Program-made: the position numbers and the translations under genes | NCBI RefSeq assembly: GCF_001592105.1 | Contig: NZ_BCWE01000006.1 | Coordinates: 62,001-126,000 of the forward strand | Direction: 5' to 3' | Source: Desulfolucanica intricata | GTDB lineage: Bacteria > Bacillota > Desulfotomaculia > Desulfotomaculales > Desulfofarciminaceae | Length of the DNA stretch: 64,000 nucleotides | The notes under the pieces: model-generated | What the model was told of the DNA's origin: nothing | The model's database searches: none | The model's input: the letters and a program-made list of their open reading frames with translations, nothing else | Shown: positions 16,585-25,871 of the stretch, in pieces | Numbering within the stretch: position 1 is the first letter of the stretch | Layout: every line of letters begins with the position of its first letter

Positions 16585-18049
16585 TTTAGGTTTTATAATG
16601 GCTTTTATTATTTTTTTAGGTATTTTGGGATACGATATTATTCCTCTGGTAGTGATTCTAGCTGCCGGGGCCGGTATATATTATTTTGCCCGTACCAAAG
16701 GACTGTTAAATAATAACTTTGAAGCAGGTGCCTCTGCTCTTTCAAGACCGGAAATAACTTTTAATGATATTGGTGGACAGGGTGCGGCAATTAAAGAGCT
16801 GCGTGAGGCTTTGGATTTTATAAGGAATTTTGAGGACATTAAAAAATTAGGTATTAGACCCTTAAAGGGTATTTTACTTACCGGTCCACCTGGTACCGGT
16901 AAGACCTTAATGGCAAAAGCAGCTGCCAATTATACCGACTCTTCTTTTATCGCGGCCAGCGGCAGCGAGTTTATAGAAATGTATGCCGGAGTCGGCGCGC
17001 AGAGAGTGCGTAAGCTTTTTCAATCGGTTAGGGAATTAGCCTTAAAACAGAAGAAGAGCAGTGCGGTAATTTTTATTGATGAAATAGAGGTTTTGGGTGG
17101 AAGGCGCGGTCAGACCTCCAGTCATATGGAATATGACCAAACACTTAACCAGTTATTATGTGAGATGGATGGAATAAAAATTGATGACAGGGTGCGGGTA
17201 CTGGTATTGGCAGCTACTAACAGAGTTGATATGCTGGATTCTGCCCTTACGAGGCCGGGTCGTTTTGACCGTCAGGTGAAAGTTTATCTTCCTGATAAGG
17301 AAGGTCGTCTTGAAATTTTACGCCTGCATACTAAAAATAAACCTCTGGCGGCGGATGTTTCTTTGGAACAAATAGCTAAGGAATCTTTTGGTTTTTCCGG
17401 CGCTCACCTTGAGAGTTTGGCAAATGAGGCAGCTATTATGGCTATGCGTGAAGGTTCAGATGTTATCTGTATTCACCATTTCTATGAAGCCATAGATAAA
17501 GTTATTTTAGGTGGAAAGTTAGATCGACATCCTTCTAAAGATGAGTTGAATCGTGTAGCCATCCATGAAACAGGTCACGCCATTATCGGGGAATTAGTTC
17601 GCCCCGGTTCGGTTTCTACAATTACAATTACTCCCCGTGGAGATGCCTTGGGGTATATCAGGCAGAATGATGAAGATGACAACTACCTGCATACCAAAGA
17701 TTATTTAGAAAACAGAATCGCTGTCACTCTTGGAGGAGCTGTCGCTGAAGAGATAATTTTGGGCAACCGCAGCACCGGTGCCATTAATGATTTTGAACAG
17801 GCTGTTCATGCGGCTAATACAATTATTCGTTCCGGTATGTCGGAATTGGGTGTAGTAGCTGCTGACGATCTACCTAATGAATTAAAGCACAAGGTTCTCA
17901 CTGCCATAATCAGAGAACAAGAGTGTCGGGTTAAAACTTATCTGGAGCATTCTAAGGACTTGCTTCTGAAAATAGTTGAGATATTATTGGAAAAAGAAAA
18001 AATTAGCGGTGAACAGTTTCGTATGATTTTACAGTCTCGTGTTGCATAA
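16565..18049 (+). CDS. Short FtsH-like AAA+ zinc protease without an extracytoplasmic domain
   Basis: The protein has about 494 residues, against 600-650 for FtsH. Two membrane segments near the N-terminus are joined by a tiny loop (...GILGYDIIPL...), so the usual 70-residue outer domain is absent. The AAA module is complete: Walker A GPPGTGKT, Walker B IFIDEIE, second region of homology AATNRVDMLDSALTRPGRFDR. The M41 protease part has HETGHAI and the third zinc ligand in STGAINDFEQA. The start is TTG 16565 or ATG 16568, both downstream of GGGGAGGAGG; a GTG at 16556 lies inside the ribosome site. It is an FtsH paralogue, likely degrading membrane proteins with its upstream partner. Confidence 0.9.
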   Translation: MMLKEISLGFIMAFIIFLGILGYDIIPLVVILAAGAGIYYFARTKGLLNNNFEAGASALSRPEITFNDIGGQGAAIKELREALDFIRNFEDIKKLGIRPLKGILLTGPPGTGKTLMAKAAANYTDSSFIAASGSEFIEMYAGVGAQRVRKLFQSVRELALKQKKSSAVIFIDEIEVLGGRRGQTSSHMEYDQTLNQLLCEMDGIKIDDRVRVLVLAATNRVDMLDSALTRPGRFDRQVKVYLPDKEGRLEILRLHTKNKPLAADVSLEQIAKESFGFSGAHLESLANEAAIMAMREGSDVICIHHFYEAIDKVILGGKLDRHPSKDELNRVAIHETGHAIIGELVRPGSVSTITITPRGDALGYIRQNDEDDNYLHTKDYLENRIAVTLGGAVAEEIILGNRSTGAINDFEQAVHAANTIIRSGMSELGVVAADDLPNELKHKVLTAIIREQECRVKTYLEHSKDLLLKIVEILLEKEKISGEQFRMILQSRVA

Positions 18050-18076
18050 AAACATAAATTGTGTAATAATATAGTG

Positions 18077-18110
18077 GGCTGTCAAAAATAACCATTTTGA
18101 CAGCCAATTT
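18077..18110 (+). terminator. Rho-independent terminator after the FtsH-like gene
   Basis: GGCTGTCAAAAAT and ATTTTGACAGCC (18077-18105) form a stem of about 12 bp with an AACC loop and an ATTTT tail. Confidence 0.8.
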
Positions 18111-18111
18111 T

Positions 18112-18205
18112 AAACCCTTTAATACATTATAACGCTAAAAGATTTTTCTATTCTTTGTGAAAGAATTATTTTATAAGAAAAAATTGACATTTCATTAAAG
18201 GGTTT
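18112..18205. repeat. 12-bp inverted repeat upstream of cinA
   Basis: AAACCCTTTAAT (18112-18123) and ATTAAAGGGTTT (18194-18205) are perfect inverses 70 bp apart. The right arm overlaps a possible -35 region (TTGACA, 18184-18189). Confidence 0.45.
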
Positions 18206-18261
18206 TATTTTAACTCCGAGAATTAGAAATAATATAAGTAATAATAAGTAGGTGGTTTTTT

Positions 18262-19497
18262 GTGCGGGCTGAAATAATTTTTACCGGTACGGAATTACTT
18301 ATCGGTCAGGTACTAAATACACATGCACAATTTCTGGGGCGACAGTTATCACAGATGGGAATTGAGGTAACTTTACATACAACCGTAGGAGATTGTTGGA
18401 AAAAAATGGCGGAAGTGTTTCGTCAGGGCCTTGAACGTTCAGACTTAATTATTACTACCGGAGGGTTGGGCCCTACCACAGATGATTTGACAAAGGAAAC
18501 AATTGCCGAAGTATTAGGATTACCTATGTTATTAGATAATGAGGTCCTGGAAAATATGCGGACATATTTTATAAAACGGGGGATGACTATGCCTGAAAGT
18601 ATTACTAAACAGGCATATTTTCCACAGGGTTCCAGGGTGTTGACAAATCCTGTCGGCACGGCACCGGGTGTCCTTTTGGAATATAATGAAAAAATAATAA
18701 TTAATTTACCCGGTCCTCCGTTTGAACTAATACCTACTTTTGAAACTTCAGTTATTCCTTACCTTTCGGAGTTATCGGGGCGGGGTAAAATAACCAGGTT
18801 CCGTTCATTTAAACTTACAGGTATTGCTGAATCAGTTGTTCAGGATCACTTAAAGGATCTATGTAGACAAGAGAATCCTAATATTGCTTTTCTGGCAAAG
18901 CCGGGAGAGGTTTATGTGCGTATTACCGCTAAGGCCAACAATCCGGAAGAAACTGACACTATAGTTAATGAAATGGCGGAAAAGGTACGTAGCAGACTGG
19001 GAGAATATATCTTTGCTGTTAATGAAGAGGTCATAGAAGAAGTTGTAGGTAATCTACTTGCTGAAAAAGGCTTAACCATTGCATTGGCAGAATCCTGTAC
19101 CGGTGGGTTAATAACAGCCCGCTTAACTAATGTTCCCGGTAGTTCTCGTTACCTGCTGGGGGGGATAGTAGCTTATAATAATAATGTGAAAGAAAAGCTG
19201 CTGGGTGTACCTGGTTATATTTTAAAAAATAATGGTGCGGTCAGCAGACAGACTGCTGTAGCCATGGCCCAAGGGGTATGTAAAATTATGGATTCAAATT
19301 TTGGTCTTGCGGTAACCGGTATAGCAGGTCCCGGAGGTGGTACACCTGAAAAACCTCAGGGGTTAGTTTATATAGCTCTAACCACTCCCGACGGTACCTG
19401 CTGCCGAAAGTTTTACTTTCCGGGGGAAAGGTCGGCAGTTAGACAGGGCACTGTTAATGCCGCTCTAAATATGGTTAGAACTAATTTGTTGGCTTAA
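18262..19497 (+). CDS. cinA: CinA-family protein (competence/damage-inducible protein A)
   Basis: The 411-residue protein starts at GTG 18262 after AGGTGG. The N-terminal MoCF-like/COG1058 domain (IIFTGTELLIGQVLNTHAQ, TTGGLGPTTDDLTKE) acts on ADP-ribose or NAD-derived compounds in relatives. The C-terminal CinA domain (ALAESCTGGLITARLTNVPGSS, AVTGIAGPGGGTPEKPQG) is typical of nicotinamide-nucleotide amidases, PncC. Full length is normal. In many Firmicutes cinA lies just before recA; here a helicase and azlCD come between. Confidence 0.94.
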   Translation: MRAEIIFTGTELLIGQVLNTHAQFLGRQLSQMGIEVTLHTTVGDCWKKMAEVFRQGLERSDLIITTGGLGPTTDDLTKETIAEVLGLPMLLDNEVLENMRTYFIKRGMTMPESITKQAYFPQGSRVLTNPVGTAPGVLLEYNEKIIINLPGPPFELIPTFETSVIPYLSELSGRGKITRFRSFKLTGIAESVVQDHLKDLCRQENPNIAFLAKPGEVYVRITAKANNPEETDTIVNEMAEKVRSRLGEYIFAVNEEVIEEVVGNLLAEKGLTIALAESCTGGLITARLTNVPGSSRYLLGGIVAYNNNVKEKLLGVPGYILKNNGAVSRQTAVAMAQGVCKIMDSNFGLAVTGIAGPGGGTPEKPQGLVYIALTTPDGTCCRKFYFPGERSAVRQGTVNAALNMVRTNLLA

Positions 19498-19524
19498 AGC
19501 AAAATATTAGAGGAGTAAAACATT

Positions 19525-21141
19525 ATGGTTACACATAGTAATTTATCGAAGAAAAATATAGCAAAATTTGGGGATTTAGAACTAAATAGCCGAATTGTTC
19601 AGGCTTTGGTAGATATGGGGTTTGAAGAACCTACCCCGATACAGCAGAAAACAATCCCTTTATCACTGGAGGGTAAGGATTTAATCGGCCAAGCTCAGAC
19701 GGGAACCGGTAAAACAGCAGCTTTTGGTATTCCCATATTGGAGAGGATAAATATCCGCCAGGGGGGGGTGCAGGCGCTTATTATAACTCCTACCCGGGAA
19801 TTGGCTATTCAGGTAGCTGAAGAGGTTTCAAATATTGGGAAATACCTTAGAATTCGTGGCCTCCCTATCTATGGAGGACAGTCTATTGAACGGCAAATAA
19901 GAGCTTTACGGAACCGTGTACAAATAGTTATTGGAACTCCGGGGCGCCTCTTGGATCACCTGCGCCGCGGAACTTTGAACTTGGACGGGCTAAAGTTTGT
20001 TGTCTTAGATGAGGCAGATGAAATGTTGGATATGGGTTTTATTGAAGATATTGAATCCATTTTGAAGCAAACTCCGCCTAAGAGACAAACTTTCTTATAC
20101 TCGGCTACTATTCCTGGAGAAATTTTAGAATTGGCTAAGAAATATTTGCAAAATCCTGAATTTATTACAGTAAGTCGAAATAACCTTACAGTGCCGTTAA
20201 TTGAGCAAGTATATTTTGAAACCAGGGAGCAAACTAAAGTGGATTTCCTATCGCGTTTGCTGGATGTGCTGGAAATTTCTTTAGGTATAATATTCTGTCG
20301 TACAAAGCGCGGCGTAGATGAACTGGCGGCCTCGCTGCAGGTGCGTGGTTATCAAACTGCGGGACTGCACGGTGATATGAGTCAATATCAGCGTAATCAG
20401 GTGATGCGGCAGTTCCGTGCCGGTCAAATTGAGTTTTTGGTAGCCACTGATGTTGCGGCACGCGGTTTGGATATTGAAAATGTGTCTCATGTTATTAATT
20501 TTGATATACCACAGGATCCGGAGTTTTATGTGCACCGGATTGGGCGTACCGGGCGGGCCGGAAAAAGCGGTATGGCTATCACCTTAGTTAGTCCCAGAGA
20601 CTTTAGGCAGCTTCGTGTAATAGAAAAGATAACTAAAACTCATATCAAGCGTGGTCAATTGCCAAGTTTATCGGATGTTAACGAGCGAAAGAAAGAATTA
20701 ATTAAGAACAGACTGATCCAGGTGATTGAAGATGAAAAGTTAGCCTACTATCGTTCGATAGTTGATCCCCTGGTCGATGAGTATGATCCAATAGATATTG
20801 CTGCAGCAGCTATAAAACTTAGTTTTGATATAGAGCCCGGTGATCAAAGTAGTATAGAACCACTGATGCCTTATGAAAATACAGGGGCAGGCCCCGGAAT
20901 GGTAAGGTTATTTATGACCTTGGGACGTAAGGATAATATCTCACCTGCGGAGCTAGTAAGGCTATTAAATGAGGAAACCGGGATTCCTGAGCGAGCTGTG
21001 GGCAATATTAGGATTTATGAGAAATTTACCTTTGCTGAAGTTCCCGAGGAATGGGCAAACTGCGTGATTGGTTGTTTAAATAAGCAGACTGTTAAGGGGC
21101 GTCGAATTTGTGTTGAGCCTGCCCGCGGGAAAAATAATTAG
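19525..21141 (+). CDS. DEAD-box ATP-dependent RNA helicase with DbpA-type RNA-binding domain
   Basis: The 538-residue helicase shows a Q-motif (EEPTPIQQKTIP), motif I AQTGTGKT, Ia PTRELAIQ, Ib TPGRLLDHL, II DEAD, III SAT and VI HRIGRTGRAG. A spacer follows, then a C-terminal DbpA/CsdA RNA-binding domain (MVRLFMTLGRKDNISPAELVRLL ... GNIRIYEKFTFAEV). This is the CshA/DeaD class acting in ribosome assembly and RNA decay. The start ATG 19525 lies after GAGGAG, 27 bp behind cinA. Which helicase subgroup it belongs to is not settled by eye, so no symbol is given. Confidence 0.93.
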   Translation: MVTHSNLSKKNIAKFGDLELNSRIVQALVDMGFEEPTPIQQKTIPLSLEGKDLIGQAQTGTGKTAAFGIPILERINIRQGGVQALIITPTRELAIQVAEEVSNIGKYLRIRGLPIYGGQSIERQIRALRNRVQIVIGTPGRLLDHLRRGTLNLDGLKFVVLDEADEMLDMGFIEDIESILKQTPPKRQTFLYSATIPGEILELAKKYLQNPEFITVSRNNLTVPLIEQVYFETREQTKVDFLSRLLDVLEISLGIIFCRTKRGVDELAASLQVRGYQTAGLHGDMSQYQRNQVMRQFRAGQIEFLVATDVAARGLDIENVSHVINFDIPQDPEFYVHRIGRTGRAGKSGMAITLVSPRDFRQLRVIEKITKTHIKRGQLPSLSDVNERKKELIKNRLIQVIEDEKLAYYRSIVDPLVDEYDPIDIAAAAIKLSFDIEPGDQSSIEPLMPYENTGAGPGMVRLFMTLGRKDNISPAELVRLLNEETGIPERAVGNIRIYEKFTFAEVPEEWANCVIGCLNKQTVKGRRICVEPARGKNN

Positions 21142-21149
21142 AAGAAAAC

Positions 21150-21174
21150 AGCTGTAGGTGATTATCCTACAGCT
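21150..21174. terminator. Bidirectional terminator between helicase and azlD
   Basis: AGCTGTAGG (21150-21158) and CCTACAGCT (21166-21174) form the stem; A-rich and T-rich sequence flank it, serving both converging genes. Confidence 0.75.
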
Positions 21175-21178
21175 ATTA

Positions 21179-21502
21179 TTATGAAACGAAATAAGTAATT
21201 AAGGCCATTGAACCCATTCCCGCCAATAAGGTGTAAATTAAACTTTTAGTTTTTGCAGCAACTAAAAAGGCTGGGATTGATGCTAAAAGATTATAATTTT
21301 GTGTAGTTAAATTAAGCTGATCTTCTATCATAAAAATATCCGGTGTAACTAGTGCAGCCATTACAGCTATCGGTACATAACTCAACCAACGGATTACCAG
21401 GGGCGGTACATCCATTTTACTCAATAAAACCATAGGTAACATTCGAGGTAGGTAGTTAGCCAGGGCCATTCCGGTAATTAAGACGAGGATTTTGGCTTCC
21501 AT
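21179..21502 (-). CDS. azlD: AzlD-type branched-chain amino acid transport subunit
   Basis: The 107-residue protein has three to four membrane segments and the AzlD signature (ITGMALANYLPRMLPMVLLSKMDVPPLVIRWLSYVPIAVMAAL). With AzlC it exports branched-chain amino acids or analogues. The gene overlaps azlC by 25 bp, so the pair is translationally coupled. Confidence 0.92.
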   Translation of the reverse strand: MEAKILVLITGMALANYLPRMLPMVLLSKMDVPPLVIRWLSYVPIAVMAALVTPDIFMIEDQLNLTTQNYNLLASIPAFLVAAKTKSLIYTLLAGMGSMALITYFVS

Positions 21503-22179
21503 TTTTCTATAATCACTCCTACAGAAGCGGCAGCAATTGTGCCGAGAATAATATTCCAGCTGCTTTGGGAGAAAATGCTGACAGTTAATGAAATCAGGCC
21601 GGCGATTAAAGCAACAAATAAACTGTTTTTTCCTTTTAGTTGCATAATTAATAAAGCTATGAACATGCTTGGTAAGGCAAAATTTAAACCAAGTCTTTCG
21701 ATATCAGTAATAAAGTTACCTATAGATGCTCCAATTATGGAGCTGGTTATCCATGCAAGATGAGAAGTTAGGTGAAGGCCTAACATATAAGCTTGATTTG
21801 CTTTATTATTCTGCCAATGATTTAAACCTACCCCAAAGGTTTCATCCGTTATTTCGAATGAGAAAAATGCCAAAAAGCCGGTAGGAATATTACGCAGGTA
21901 AGGAGACAGAGATGCACTAAGCAACATGTATCTGGAGTTAACCAAAAAAGTAGTTGCAATAATAGTTAGAACTGATGCACCGGCACCTAATAAACTAACC
22001 GCAATAAACTGTCCGGAGCCGGAATAAACCAATACTGACATAGCCGTAGTTTCAAAAACAGACAATCCGGTGGCCCGGGCTAAAACACCAAAAGCCAGTC
22101 CCAAAGGCATGTAACCCATTACAATAGGTAATGCGCTTTTTACACCATTAAAAAATTCTTTTTTATTCAATACAACCAC
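21478..22179 (-). CDS. azlC: AzlC-type branched-chain amino acid permease
   Basis: The 233-residue polytopic protein carries the AzlC signature (GVKSALPIVMGYMPLGLAFGVLARATGLSVFETTAMSVLVYSGS, then FEITDETFG). It forms the large subunit of the AzlCD exporter. The start ATG at 22179 follows GGTGG. The recA promoter begins about 70 bp beyond its start on the other strand, so the two units diverge. Confidence 0.93.
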   Translation of the reverse strand: MVVLNKKEFFNGVKSALPIVMGYMPLGLAFGVLARATGLSVFETTAMSVLVYSGSGQFIAVSLLGAGASVLTIIATTFLVNSRYMLLSASLSPYLRNIPTGFLAFFSFEITDETFGVGLNHWQNNKANQAYMLGLHLTSHLAWITSSIIGASIGNFITDIERLGLNFALPSMFIALLIMQLKGKNSLFVALIAGLISLTVSIFSQSSWNIILGTIAAASVGVIIEKWKPKSSS

Positions 22180-22251
22180 CTTGGACTAAATTTTCTTCTT
22201 AATTATATAATATCGAATTATGTTGAACCTGGCTAGTGCCTTATTTTTCAC

Positions 22252-22281
22252 TTGACATATTATACCCTTAAAAACTATAAT
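22252..22281 (+). promoter_or_regulatory. recA promoter
   Basis: TTGACA (22252-22257) and TATAAT (22276-22281) are 18 bp apart, both perfect to consensus. Confidence 0.8.
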
Positions 22282-22291
22282 AACCATAATA

Positions 22292-22305
22292 CGAACAGGC
22301 GTTTT
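22292..22305 (+). promoter_or_regulatory. LexA/DinR-like SOS box in front of recA
   Basis: CGAACAGGCGTTTT matches the Gram-positive box CGAAC-N4-GTTCG except in the last bases. It lies 10 bp after the -10 element, where bound LexA would block initiation. Confidence 0.65.
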
Positions 22306-22360
22306 TTATGGCTATTTATGTATTTATATGATTTTTTTCTTTAATGAGGAGGTAAATTCT

Positions 22361-23407
22361 TTGTCACAACAGGATAAACAAAAAGCCCTGGAATCCGCAT
22401 TGGCAAATATAGAGCGGAATTTTGGTAAAGGAGCGGTAATGAAATTAGGTGAAGCCCCGGTAAAATCGGTAGATGTTATCTCCACCGGAGTTTTGTCACT
22501 AGATATTGCTCTTGGTGTTGGGGGTGTACCCCGGGGGAGAGTTGTCGAAATCTTTGGCCCAGAGTCGTCGGGTAAAACTACCGTAGCTTTACATATTATT
22601 GCCGAAGCTCAAAAAGAGGGAGGTACGGCAGCTTTTGTGGATGCTGAACATGCCCTGGATCCGACCTATGCCCGAAGGTTGGGTGTTGACATCGATAATC
22701 TTTTAGTATCTCAACCGGATACCGGTGAGCAAGCTCTGGAAATTTCGGAAGCTTTGGTGCGCAGTGGGGCTATTGATGTAATCGTAGTGGACTCTGTGGC
22801 TGCCCTGGTTCCAAGAGCTGAAATCGATGGTGAGATGGGGGATTCCCACGTAGGTCTCCAGGCCCGCTTAATGTCACAGGCGTTACGCAAGCTTACAGGA
22901 GCGGTAAGTAAGTCCAACTGTATCATGATATTCATTAATCAACTAAGAGAAAAGGTTGGGGTAATGTTTGGCAATCCTGAAACTACTCCGGGGGGGAGGG
23001 CACTTAAATTTTACTCCTCAGTGCGCCTTGATGTCCGCAAGGGTGAAGTTTTAAAGCAGGGTGCCGATTTAATAGGTACCCGGACCAAAGTTAAAGTAGT
23101 AAAAAATAAGGTGGCACCTCCATTTAAACAGGCAGATTTCGATATCATGTATGGTACTGGAATATCTCGTGAAGGCAGTATCCTTGATGTAGCAGTTGAA
23201 AACAATATTGTTAATAAGAGTGGTGCGTGGTATTCGTATAACGGTGAGCGTTTGGGACAAGGTAGAGAAAATGTAAAAGAATTATTAAGGGAAAGAAGCG
23301 AAATGGCAAAGGAAATTGAACAAAAAGTTCGTGCTGCGGTAGGTATGGGTTTAGACCGGACTAATAAGGAGCAAATCCCTGACGATCGGAAAGACACGGA
23401 GGAATAG
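22361..23407 (+). CDS. recA: Recombinase RecA
   Basis: The 348-residue recombinase forms filaments on single-stranded DNA and triggers LexA cleavage. Walker A is GPESSGKTT; the signature [14 protein letters not shown] and L2 loop region ([22 protein letters not shown]) are intact. The start TTG 22361 lies eight bases after GAGGAGGT and gives the usual [18 protein letters not shown]; an ATG at 22328 would add 11 atypical residues. It is followed at once by recX. Confidence 0.97.
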   Translation: MSQQDKQKALESALANIERNFGKGAVMKLGEAPVKSVDVISTGVLSLDIALGVGGVPRGRVVEIFGPESSGKTTVALHIIAEAQKEGGTAAFVDAEHALDPTYARRLGVDIDNLLVSQPDTGEQALEISEALVRSGAIDVIVVDSVAALVPRAEIDGEMGDSHVGLQARLMSQALRKLTGAVSKSNCIMIFINQLREKVGVMFGNPETTPGGRALKFYSSVRLDVRKGEVLKQGADLIGTRTKVKVVKNKVAPPFKQADFDIMYGTGISREGSILDVAVENNIVNKSGAWYSYNGERLGQGRENVKELLRERSEMAKEIEQKVRAAVGMGLDRTNKEQIPDDRKDTEE

Positions 23408-23893
23408 TTGGTTAAGATAAAAATAATGGAAACCAATCTCTTGGAAAACGCTAAAAGCAAAGCTATTCGCTTATTAAGTTACCGCTCACGTTCGGAATAT
23501 GAGTTGAGAAGTCGTCTTGAAAAATCAGGTTATAAAGTTGATATAATTGAACAAGTAATTGATTTTTTAAAAGAATATAATTATATTAATGATCAAAATT
23601 TTGCTGAGCAGTGGATACATGATCGTATGGTGTTAAAACCAATGGGCCGCATTCGTTTAAAATGGGAATTGCAGCAAAAAGGTATAGCTCAGGAAATTAT
23701 TATGCGTGTTCTTGATAATATAGATGAAGGTAAAGAATATAATACCGCTTTAAATCTTGTAAAGAAAAAATATATAGACAAAAATAAAACTTACTCTATG
23801 AGACAAATTGTCGCTTTTTTGCAGCGACGGGGCTTCTCCTCGAGTGTAATATTAAGTGTATGTAATTATATAGATAATATGGGTAGTGTCTGA
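23408..23893 (+). CDS. recX: Regulatory protein RecX
   Basis: The 161-residue protein binds RecA filaments and limits their activity. It has the three-helix RecX repeats (RLLSYRSRSEYELRSRLEKSGY, INDQNFAEQWIHDRM, GRIRLKWELQQKGI). The start TTG 23408 follows the GGAGG that overlaps the recA stop region, so the two genes are coupled. An ATG at 23426 has no ribosome site. Confidence 0.92.
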   Translation: MVKIKIMETNLLENAKSKAIRLLSYRSRSEYELRSRLEKSGYKVDIIEQVIDFLKEYNYINDQNFAEQWIHDRMVLKPMGRIRLKWELQQKGIAQEIIMRVLDNIDEGKEYNTALNLVKKKYIDKNKTYSMRQIVAFLQRRGFSSSVILSVCNYIDNMGSV

Positions 23894-23987
23894 ACCTTGA
23901 CAGGGGATAAAAAAATCTGTAAAATAGCACTGGGAGAAAATAGAATTGATTACTGCTGTTATGGGCTTACTATAGACGAAAAATAGA

Positions 23988-24062
23988 CGAAAAATCAAAT
24001 AATCGATTTTTAACGGTGACCACCGGTAAACTACTTAGAGGTAAGTTCATGTCGGTGGCCTG
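23988..24062 (+). other. Structured spacer between recX and rny
   Basis: AAAAATC/GATTTTT (about 23992-24013) form a small hairpin. Then CCACCG (24026-24031) pairs with CGGTGG (24053-24058) around a 21-nt loop with further complementarity (AACT/AGTT). The block is more GC-rich than the sequence around it. It could be an RNA leader of rny or the 3' end of recX mRNA. Confidence 0.4.
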
Positions 24063-24123
24063 TTTTTAGTTGCCTATTTTTAGTAACCCACTATATTGAT
24101 GCAGTAAATATCTCTAATTTTCG

Positions 24124-24148
24124 ACCGAGATTACTCGGTGTTTTTTTT
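24124..24148 (+). terminator. Terminator or attenuator upstream of rny
   Basis: ACCGAG (24124-24129), loop ATTA, CTCGGT (24134-24139), then GTTTTTTTT. It ends recX transcription or attenuates a leader reading into rny. Confidence 0.75.
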
Positions 24149-24199
24149 ATCCGGATATTAATATTGATTTATATTATAGTGTTAGGAGGTGAACGAGCT

Positions 24200-25732
24200 T
24201 TGGATCAAGTATTACTTGCATTATTAGCAGCTGCCGTTGCTTTTATTATTGGCTATTTTGTCAGAAGATATGTGGCTGAAGCAAAAATAGCTTCCGCCCA
24301 ACAAGAGGCAGAAGTAATTCTTGATAATGCCAAAAAAGAAGCAGAGGCTATGAAGCGGGAAGCTGTTTTGGAAGCAAAAGAGGAAATATTAAAACAGCGA
24401 AATGAAATTGAAAGAGAGCATAAAGAACGCCGTTCTGAGCTGCAGCGTTTAGAACGTCGATTGGTACAGAAGGAAGAAACACTGGACCGTAAGGCAGATT
24501 CTATCGAGAAAAAGGAAGAGTTACTGGCACAAAAGGAAATCGAGATAGATACCACCAGGGCAGAAATAAATGAAATATGTAACCGTCAAATAAAAGAATT
24601 ACAAAGAATTTCGGGAATGACTTCAGAGGAAGCCCGTCAAATTTTGTTTGCTGACATCGAAAAGGAAATTCAACATGAAGCTGCGCTATTAATTAAAGAT
24701 ATTGAACATAAAGCCAGGGAAGAAGGCGAAAAGAGAGCCCGTGAAATTATATCACTGGCGATACAAAGATGTGCGGCTGATCATGTGGCTGAAACTACAG
24801 TTGCGGTTATTCCGTTACCAAACGATGAAATGAAGGGCCGGATTATTGGTCGTGAAGGACGTAATATTAGAGCCTTTGAGACCTTGACCGGGATTGATTT
24901 AATTATTGATGATACGCCTGAGGCGGTTATATTATCCGGTTTCGATCCTATACGAAGGGAAATTGCCCGGATTGCATTAGAGAAATTAATTGTTGATGGG
25001 CGAATTCACCCGGCCCGTATAGAGGAAATGGTTGAAAAGGCTCGTAAAGAGGTGGATGTACAAATTCGGGATGCCGGTGAACAAGCTACTTTCGATACGG
25101 GTGTCCATGGAATTCATCATGAATTGGTTAATTTGCTTGGAAGGCTTAAGTTTCGTACAAGCTATGGTCAAAATGTGTTAAAACATTCTGTTGAAGTCGC
25201 GCATTTAGCGGGCCTTATGGCAGCGGAGTTGGGTGTGGATGTTCAACTCGCTAAAAGGGCGGGCTTACTACATGATATCGGTAAAGCTATGGATCATGAA
25301 GTAGAAGGTCCCCATGTTACTATCGGTGTTGATTTGGCTAAAAAGTACCGGGAAGGTGCGGAAGTAATACATGCTATTGCTGCTCATCACGGTGATGAGG
25401 AACCCAGTACTATAATTGCTGTACTGGTGCAGGCTGCAGATGCCATATCAGCTGCAAGACCCGGAGCAAGACGTGAGACATTGGAATCCTATATTAAGAG
25501 ACTCCATAAGTTAGAGGAAATCGCCAGTTCCTTTGAGGGAGTTGAAAAATCTTTCGCTATTCAAGCAGGTCGTGAGATCCGAATAATGGTTAATCCTGAA
25601 AAAATAGATGATCTTGGCGCGATACGTTTGGTACGTGAAATAACTAAAGAAATTGAAAATGATTTAGATTATCCGGGGCAAATCAAGGTTGTTATTATTA
25701 GAGAAACCCGGGTTGTCGATTATGCTAAATAG
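24200..25732 (+). CDS. rny: Ribonuclease Y
   Basis: The 510-residue membrane-anchored endoribonuclease starts mRNA decay. One N-terminal membrane segment ([17 protein letters not shown]) is followed by a long coiled coil (about 30-180), a KH domain ([25 protein letters not shown]) and an HD domain ([23 protein letters not shown]). The start TTG 24200 lies eight bases after AGGAGGTG; a start at 24164 would place the ribosome site inside the gene. ymdB, its usual neighbour, follows one gene later. Confidence 0.96.
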   Translation: MDQVLLALLAAAVAFIIGYFVRRYVAEAKIASAQQEAEVILDNAKKEAEAMKREAVLEAKEEILKQRNEIEREHKERRSELQRLERRLVQKEETLDRKADSIEKKEELLAQKEIEIDTTRAEINEICNRQIKELQRISGMTSEEARQILFADIEKEIQHEAALLIKDIEHKAREEGEKRAREIISLAIQRCAADHVAETTVAVIPLPNDEMKGRIIGREGRNIRAFETLTGIDLIIDDTPEAVILSGFDPIRREIARIALEKLIVDGRIHPARIEEMVEKARKEVDVQIRDAGEQATFDTGVHGIHHELVNLLGRLKFRTSYGQNVLKHSVEVAHLAGLMAAELGVDVQLAKRAGLLHDIGKAMDHEVEGPHVTIGVDLAKKYREGAEVIHAIAAHHGDEEPSTIIAVLVQAADAISAARPGARRETLESYIKRLHKLEEIASSFEGVEKSFAIQAGREIRIMVNPEKIDDLGAIRLVREITKEIENDLDYPGQIKVVIIRETRVVDYAK

Positions 25733-25742
25733 GTTTTCAAAA

Positions 25743-25768
25743 AATGACTCTTCCGGAGTCATTTTTTT
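25743..25768 (+). terminator. Terminator after rny
   Basis: AATGACTC, loop TTCCG, GAGTCATT, then TTTTT. Confidence 0.85.
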
Positions 25769-25871
25769 ATGGGATATTTTTTTGATTATAAGAGTCTATA
25801 ATAAAGCAGGAAAACATCAAATAAAACAGAACTCTATAATATTCGCGGGTCTGTAGGAGGGTGACTAAAGT

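Noticed and set aside
24253-24555. Minus-strand ORF inside rny
   Set aside because: It is the antisense shadow of the RNase Y coiled-coil region, with Ser/Ala-rich composition typical of such shadows.
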